A stretch of DNA of 64,000 nucleotides from NCBI RefSeq assembly GCF_014636175.1, contig NZ_BMDW01000015.1, positions 1 through 64,000 of the forward strand, read 5' to 3'. A program made the translations under genes and the position numbers. Position 1 is the first letter of the stretch. Every line of letters begins with the position of its first letter. The notes under the pieces were generated by a model that saw only the letters and a list, made by a program, of their open reading frames with translations, had not been told where the DNA came from and ran no database searches. Positions 60,528 to 64,000 of the stretch are shown here, piece after piece. Origin of the DNA: Sphingomonas psychrolutea. GTDB lineage: Bacteria; Pseudomonadota; Alphaproteobacteria; Sphingomonadales; Sphingomonadaceae.

Positions 60528-61747
60528 TTGGGTTAGCGGTGGCGCTGCTGTCGTTGGCGATCTGGGTCGCCTTGGTGTTCGCGCGCGATGGGTTCTGGCT
60601 GACACGCGAGCGGGATACCTTCTCCGATCAGGTGTCATCCCCACGAAAGCGGGGACCCATCACCGATGGCACGAGCTGGGTCCCCGCTTTCGCGGGGATG
60701 ACAGAGAGCGACTATGACGGTGAGCAGCCAAGTGCTTGGCCCTCCGTCACCGCCATCGTCCCCGCGCGCGACGAGGCCGATGTGATCGCGCGCTCGATCG
60801 GCAGCCTCGCCGCGCAGGATTATCCGGGTGCCTTCCGCATCCTGCTCGTCGATGATTCGAGCAGCGACGGCACCGCCGAGATCGCGCGGGGGCTCGGCTC
60901 GGATCGCGTCAGCGTTGTGACTGGCGCGCCGCTTGCGGCGGGGTGGACCGGGAAATTATGGGCGGTCTCGCAAGGTGTCGCTGCCGCGGGGGATACGCCC
61001 GAATACCTCCTGTTCACCGACGCCGATATCGCGCACGCACCCGATACGGTGCGCAGCCTCGTCGCGCGCGCGGTGGAGGACGATCGCGTGCTCGTATCGC
61101 TGATGGCGCGGCTGCGCTGCGAGAGCTTTGCCGAGCGCGCGCTGATCCCGGCATTCGTATGGTTTTTCCAGATGCTCTACCCGTTCGCCAAGGTAAACCG
61201 GCGCGGCAACGGTTTCGGCGCGGCGGCGGGCGGGGTGATGCTCGTCGAGCGGAGCGCCCTGGAAGCCGCAGGCGGCATTGCGGCGGTGCGATCGGCGCTG
61301 ATCGACGATTGCGCATTCGGGGCGCTGATGAAACGTCAAGGATCGGTCTGGCTCGGGCTCACGGATCGCGCCGTCAGCATCCGGCGATACGACACATGGG
61401 ACTCGGTCGCGGCGATGATTTCGCGATCGGCTTATGCGCAACTCGGCTATTCCCCGATCGTGCTGGCGGGGACGACGCTCGGTCTCGCGCTCACCTATCT
61501 CGTGCCGCCGGTGCTCGCGATTGTCGCGCGCGGCCCAACCCAATGCGCCGCGTTGGGTGCCTGGGCGTTGATGGCGCTGGCGTTTCAGCCGATGTTGCGC
61601 TTTTACCGGCGCTCGCCACTTTGGGGACCTGCTTTGCCGTTGATCGCGACTTTCTATGCGGGATGCACCTTGCTGTCGGCGTGGCAGCATGTGCGCGGAC
61701 GCGGTGGCATGTGGAAGGGCCGCGTTCAGGCGGACCTGACCGCATGA
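60524..61747 (+). CDS. hpnB: Hopanoid biosynthesis glycosyltransferase HpnB with an in-frame repeat insert
   Basis: 407 residues. N-terminal helix (about 2-22), then a GT2 domain from SVTAIVPARDEADVI with LLVDDSSSDGT, FTDADIAHAPD (DxD) and IDDCAFGALMKRQGS. Three helices are at the C-terminus. Residues about 37-60 are the translation of a class A palindromic repeat (60633-60703) that reads SPRKRGP...SWVPAFAGMT. It sits in the linker between the membrane anchor and the catalytic domain. The catalytic motifs are intact. The GTG start overlaps the hpnA stop (GTGA). An upstream in-frame start would lie inside hpnA and was not used. Confidence 0.93.
   Translation: MIGLAVALLSLAIWVALVFARDGFWLTRERDTFSDQVSSPRKRGPITDGTSWVPAFAGMTESDYDGEQPSAWPSVTAIVPARDEADVIARSIGSLAAQDYPGAFRILLVDDSSSDGTAEIARGLGSDRVSVVTGAPLAAGWTGKLWAVSQGVAAAGDTPEYLLFTDADIAHAPDTVRSLVARAVEDDRVLVSLMARLRCESFAERALIPAFVWFFQMLYPFAKVNRRGNGFGAAAGGVMLVERSALEAAGGIAAVRSALIDDCAFGALMKRQGSVWLGLTDRAVSIRRYDTWDSVAAMISRSAYAQLGYSPIVLAGTTLGLALTYLVPPVLAIVARGPTQCAALGAWALMALAFQPMLRFYRRSPLWGPALPLIATFYAGCTLLSAWQHVRGRGGMWKGRVQADLTA
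60633..60703. repeat. Palindromic repeat element, class A (copy 7, short form), inside hpnB
   Basis: 71-bp element within the hpnB coding sequence. The left arm TGTCATCCCCACGAAAGCGG continues GGACCCA, and the right arm TGGGTCCCCGCTTTCGCGGG continues GATGACA. The arms complement each other with one mismatch. Nearly identical to the intergenic copy at 54840. The hpnB frame stays open through it. Confidence 0.93.
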
Positions 61748-62586
61748 CCGCCGCCGCCCAACTCGCCTCAGGCAAGGGATATAAGGACGAGAATTTCCCG
61801 GTCGCCTCGGCGCTGCTGAAACGCGAACACCGTGCGCCGGTGATGGCCTTCTACCGCTTCGCGCGCGCGGCGGACGATGTAGCGGATAACGAAACCGCCT
61901 CGGCCGACGAGAAACTCGCTCTGCTCGGCGCGATGCGCGCGACGATCGCCGGGACGCACGACGCCGATGCGCCCTCAGTCGCTTTGCGTGAAACGATGGC
62001 GGGGCATGATCTGAGCGCGCAGCACGCGTTCGATCTGCTTACGGCGTTCGAGCGTGATTGCAGCATCGATCGCTATGCCGACTGGCCCGCCTTGATCGAC
62101 TATTGCCGTTACTCGGCGATGCCGGTCGGGCGTTACGTGCTCGACGTGCATGGCGAGGATCCGGCGACCTGGGCCGCCAACGATGCGCTGTGCGCGGCGT
62201 TGCAAGTGATCAACCATTTGCAGGATTGCGGGAAGGATTATCAGGCGATCGGGCGGGTGTATCTGCCGCTCGACGTGCTGGCGGCGCACGGGGCCGAAGT
62301 GAGCGATCTCGGCAAGCCCGTCGCCACGCCGCAATTGCGCGCGGCGCTGCGCGATCTGGTCGCGCGGACCGAGATTTTGCTGGTGCGATCGGCCGGCTTT
62401 GCGCGCGCGATCCGCGACCGACGGCTTGCGATCGAGGTTGCGATCATCCACCGCCTCGCGCGCGATCTGACGCTGCGGCTGAAGACGCACGATCCGCTGT
62501 CGCAGCGCGTCCACCACGGCAAGGCGGAGATGTTCGGCCTCGCGACATTGGCGGCAGCCGCGCAGTTGGTTAAGGGCCGGGGATGA
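61744..62586 (+). CDS. hpnC: Hydroxysqualene synthase HpnC
   Basis: 280-residue trans-isoprenyl-diphosphate synthase-like enzyme. The first acid motif DDVADNE is at 44-50, and the second region reads QVINHLQDCGKDYQAIGRVYLP. GKGYKDENFPVAS at the N-terminus marks HpnC. It converts presqualene diphosphate to hydroxysqualene in the three-enzyme bacterial route. The ATG overlaps the hpnB stop by 4 bp. Confidence 0.95.
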   Translation: MTAAAQLASGKGYKDENFPVASALLKREHRAPVMAFYRFARAADDVADNETASADEKLALLGAMRATIAGTHDADAPSVALRETMAGHDLSAQHAFDLLTAFERDCSIDRYADWPALIDYCRYSAMPVGRYVLDVHGEDPATWAANDALCAALQVINHLQDCGKDYQAIGRVYLPLDVLAAHGAEVSDLGKPVATPQLRAALRDLVARTEILLVRSAGFARAIRDRRLAIEVAIIHRLARDLTLRLKTHDPLSQRVHHGKAEMFGLATLAAAAQLVKGRG

Positions 62587-63422
62587 ACCCGGACTCCACT
62601 CCCGCTGCGTTGCAGGCCCAAGTCTCGGGTAGTTCCTTTTATGCCGGCATGCGCGTGCTGCCGAAGGCGCGGCGCGAGGCGATGTATGCTGTGTACGCCT
62701 TTTGCCGCGCGGTCGACGACATTGCCGATGACGAGATTGGCAACCGGGCAGAGCGTACTGTGCAGCTTGAAGCATGGCGTGCCGATATCGAATCGCTTTA
62801 CGCCGGTGGTGATCCGGGTCAGGCGGCGCTCGTCGCTGAGGCTGTGCGAGAGTTTGCGCTCGACAAGGCCGATTTCCTCGCAGTGATCGACGGCATGGCG
62901 ACCGATGTCGCGCGCGACGTGCGCTGGCCGACCTTTGCGGAACTCGACCTGTATTGCGACCGTGTCGCTTCGGCAGTTGGGCGCTTGTCGGTCAAGATTT
63001 TTGGGATGGAGGATGCGGTCGGCATCGACCTTGCCCACCATCTCGGCCGCGCGCTGCAATTCACCAACATCCTGCGCGATGTCGATGAGGATGCCGACAT
63101 TGGCCGCGTCTATTTGCCGTCCGAACCGCTCGTCGCGGCGGGGATTGATTTGCTCGATCCGATCACGGTCGTCGGTGATCCCCGCGTCGATGCTGCGTGC
63201 CGCTTTCTTGCCGCAAAGGCGCACGAACATTTCCGCGCCGCCGAGGCGATCCTGGCGAAGCGTCCGCAAGGCCATCTGATCGCGCCGCGTCTGATGGCGG
63301 CGGTCTATGCCCCAATCCTTCGGCGGATGGAGGCGGTCGGCTGGGCCCCGCCGCGCAAAAGGGTCAAGACGAACAAGCCGGCGTTGCTGTTCACGGCCCT
63401 GAGGCTGTGGCTGTTCCGGTGA
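62583..63422 (+). CDS. hpnD: Presqualene diphosphate synthase HpnD
   Basis: 279 residues. GSSFYAGMRVLPKARREAMYA is followed by the acid motif DDIADD at 45-50 and the second motif in LQFTNILRDVDEDADIGRVYLP. It condenses two farnesyl diphosphates to presqualene diphosphate, upstream of HpnC. The ATG overlaps the hpnC stop by 4 bp (ATGA). Confidence 0.96.
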   Translation: MNPDSTPAALQAQVSGSSFYAGMRVLPKARREAMYAVYAFCRAVDDIADDEIGNRAERTVQLEAWRADIESLYAGGDPGQAALVAEAVREFALDKADFLAVIDGMATDVARDVRWPTFAELDLYCDRVASAVGRLSVKIFGMEDAVGIDLAHHLGRALQFTNILRDVDEDADIGRVYLPSEPLVAAGIDLLDPITVVGDPRVDAACRFLAAKAHEHFRAAEAILAKRPQGHLIAPRLMAAVYAPILRRMEAVGWAPPRKRVKTNKPALLFTALRLWLFR

Positions 63423-64000
63423 GCCCATGCGTGCGGATTATCGGCGCGGGCATGGCGGGCCTGTCGGCTGCGGTCGAGCTCGCGCGGCGTGGGATTGCCG
63501 CGGAGGTGATCGATGGCGCAGCGCACGCCGGAGGTCGCTGCCGCAGCTATTACGATCCGCAGCTTGGCCGCACGATCGACAATGGCAATCACCTCGTTCT
63601 GTCGGGAAATCGCGCGGTGGCCGATTACCTCGCGACGATCGGCGCGAGCGATCGGCTGAGCGGGCCGCTCCACGCCGATTTCGCCTTTGTCGACCGGGCG
63701 ACCGGTGCGCGCTGGTCGGTGCGGATCAATGACGGGCCGGTGCCGTGGTGGATTTTTCGCGACGGCAGGCGTGTGCCGGGCACGCGGATGTGGGACTATT
63801 TGCGACTCGCAGGCTTGCTGTCGGGCAAGCCGCGGCAGACCGTGGGGGAGCGGATCGCCCCGCACGGTGCAGTGTGGGACAAATTGCTCGAGCCGGTGTT
63901 GCTCGCCGCGCTCAACACAGCCGCAGCCGACGGATCGGCGGCGCTAGCGGCGGCAGTGATTCGCCAATCATTGGGCAAAGGCGGTCGGGCGAGCCGTCCG
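63419..64000 (+). CDS. hpnE: Squalene-associated FAD-dependent desaturase HpnE, 5' part
   Basis: First 194 residues of an FAD enzyme cut by the window end; the frame is open to the last base. The dinucleotide-binding motif IIGAGMAGLSAAVELARRG lies at about 7-25, followed by AGGRCRSYYDP and GRTIDNGNHLVLSGN as in HpnE. It reduces hydroxysqualene to squalene, the last step of the HpnD-HpnC-HpnE route. The GTG start at 63419 overlaps the hpnD stop (GTGA), so the whole hpnA-B-C-D-E string is coupled by 4-bp overlaps. The squalene-hopene cyclase gene would be expected next, beyond the window. Confidence 0.92.
   Translation, partial: MSPCVRIIGAGMAGLSAAVELARRGIAAEVIDGAAHAGGRCRSYYDPQLGRTIDNGNHLVLSGNRAVADYLATIGASDRLSGPLHADFAFVDRATGARWSVRINDGPVPWWIFRDGRRVPGTRMWDYLRLAGLLSGKPRQTVGERIAPHGAVWDKLLEPVLLAALNTAAADGSAALAAAVIRQSLGKGGRASRP

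Overview
The window reads as a high-GC alphaproteobacterial chromosome, most likely a sphingomonad (Sphingomonas or a close relative). Pointers are three TonB-dependent receptors with typical sphingomonad plug motifs, a hopanoid cluster using the HpnCDE squalene route, exosortase-A-associated glycosylation genes, an intracellular polyhydroxyalkanoate depolymerase, a DUF6481-type Lys/Ala-rich protein, and many dispersed palindromic repeats. This placement comes from gene content and recall, not from a database search.

Layout. 0-6 kb: the end of a TonB receptor (its first 100 bp look frameshifted), a zinc alcohol dehydrogenase, a DsbA/FrnE-type oxidoreductase, an ABC-F ATPase, a GreA-like factor and a small secreted protein. 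6-9 kb: an EF-hand protein, OmpR-type regulator and histidine kinase in one operon, with tandem octamers upstream. 9-17 kb: lipid and acyl-CoA enzymes (thioesterase, acyl-CoA ligase, GST, SDR, two acyl-CoA dehydrogenases) and an MFS exporter. 17-22 kb: a complete TonB receptor and RNase R. 22-28 kb: an unusual radical SAM protein, a CPBP membrane protease, a saccharopine-dehydrogenase-like reductase and an ABC exporter. 28-33.5 kb: PHA depolymerase, a PAS histidine kinase with a stand-alone receiver, a thiolase and a MaoC hydratase. 33.5-40 kb: PutA, an MscS channel, topoisomerase IB, a PfpI protein and an acyltransferase. 40.9-44.6 kb: exosortase-A-associated O-ligase and glycosyltransferase, with a 48-residue membrane protein and a two-helix membrane protein. 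44.7-54.8 kb: dnaB, GNAT, rpmA/rplU, a third TonB receptor, hspQ, tRNA-Ser(CGA), a DUF6481-type gene, nadE and a ModE-like regulator. 54.9-64 kb: two divergent hopanoid operons, hpnI-J-K-L on the minus strand and hpnA-B-C-D-E on the plus strand; hpnE is cut by the window end.

How the genes work together. HpnD, HpnC and HpnE make squalene from farnesyl diphosphate. HpnI, HpnK and HpnJ decorate the bacteriohopanetetrol side chain, HpnA and HpnB are side-chain associated, and HpnL is a membrane protein of the pathway. The acyl-CoA ligase, thioesterase, dehydrogenases, thiolase, MaoC hydratase and PHA depolymerase outline acyl-CoA and storage-polymer turnover. PutA breaks down proline.

The most unusual structure is a set of 13 dispersed palindromic elements in two sequence classes. 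Each arm is itself a hairpin and the two arms are complementary to each other. Three elements lie in frame inside protein genes (rnr, putA, hpnB), always in linkers or loops. Three others end exactly where the downstream gene needs a ribosome binding site. One is a perfect 34-bp inverted repeat between convergent genes. No insertion sequence, prophage or CRISPR array was seen.
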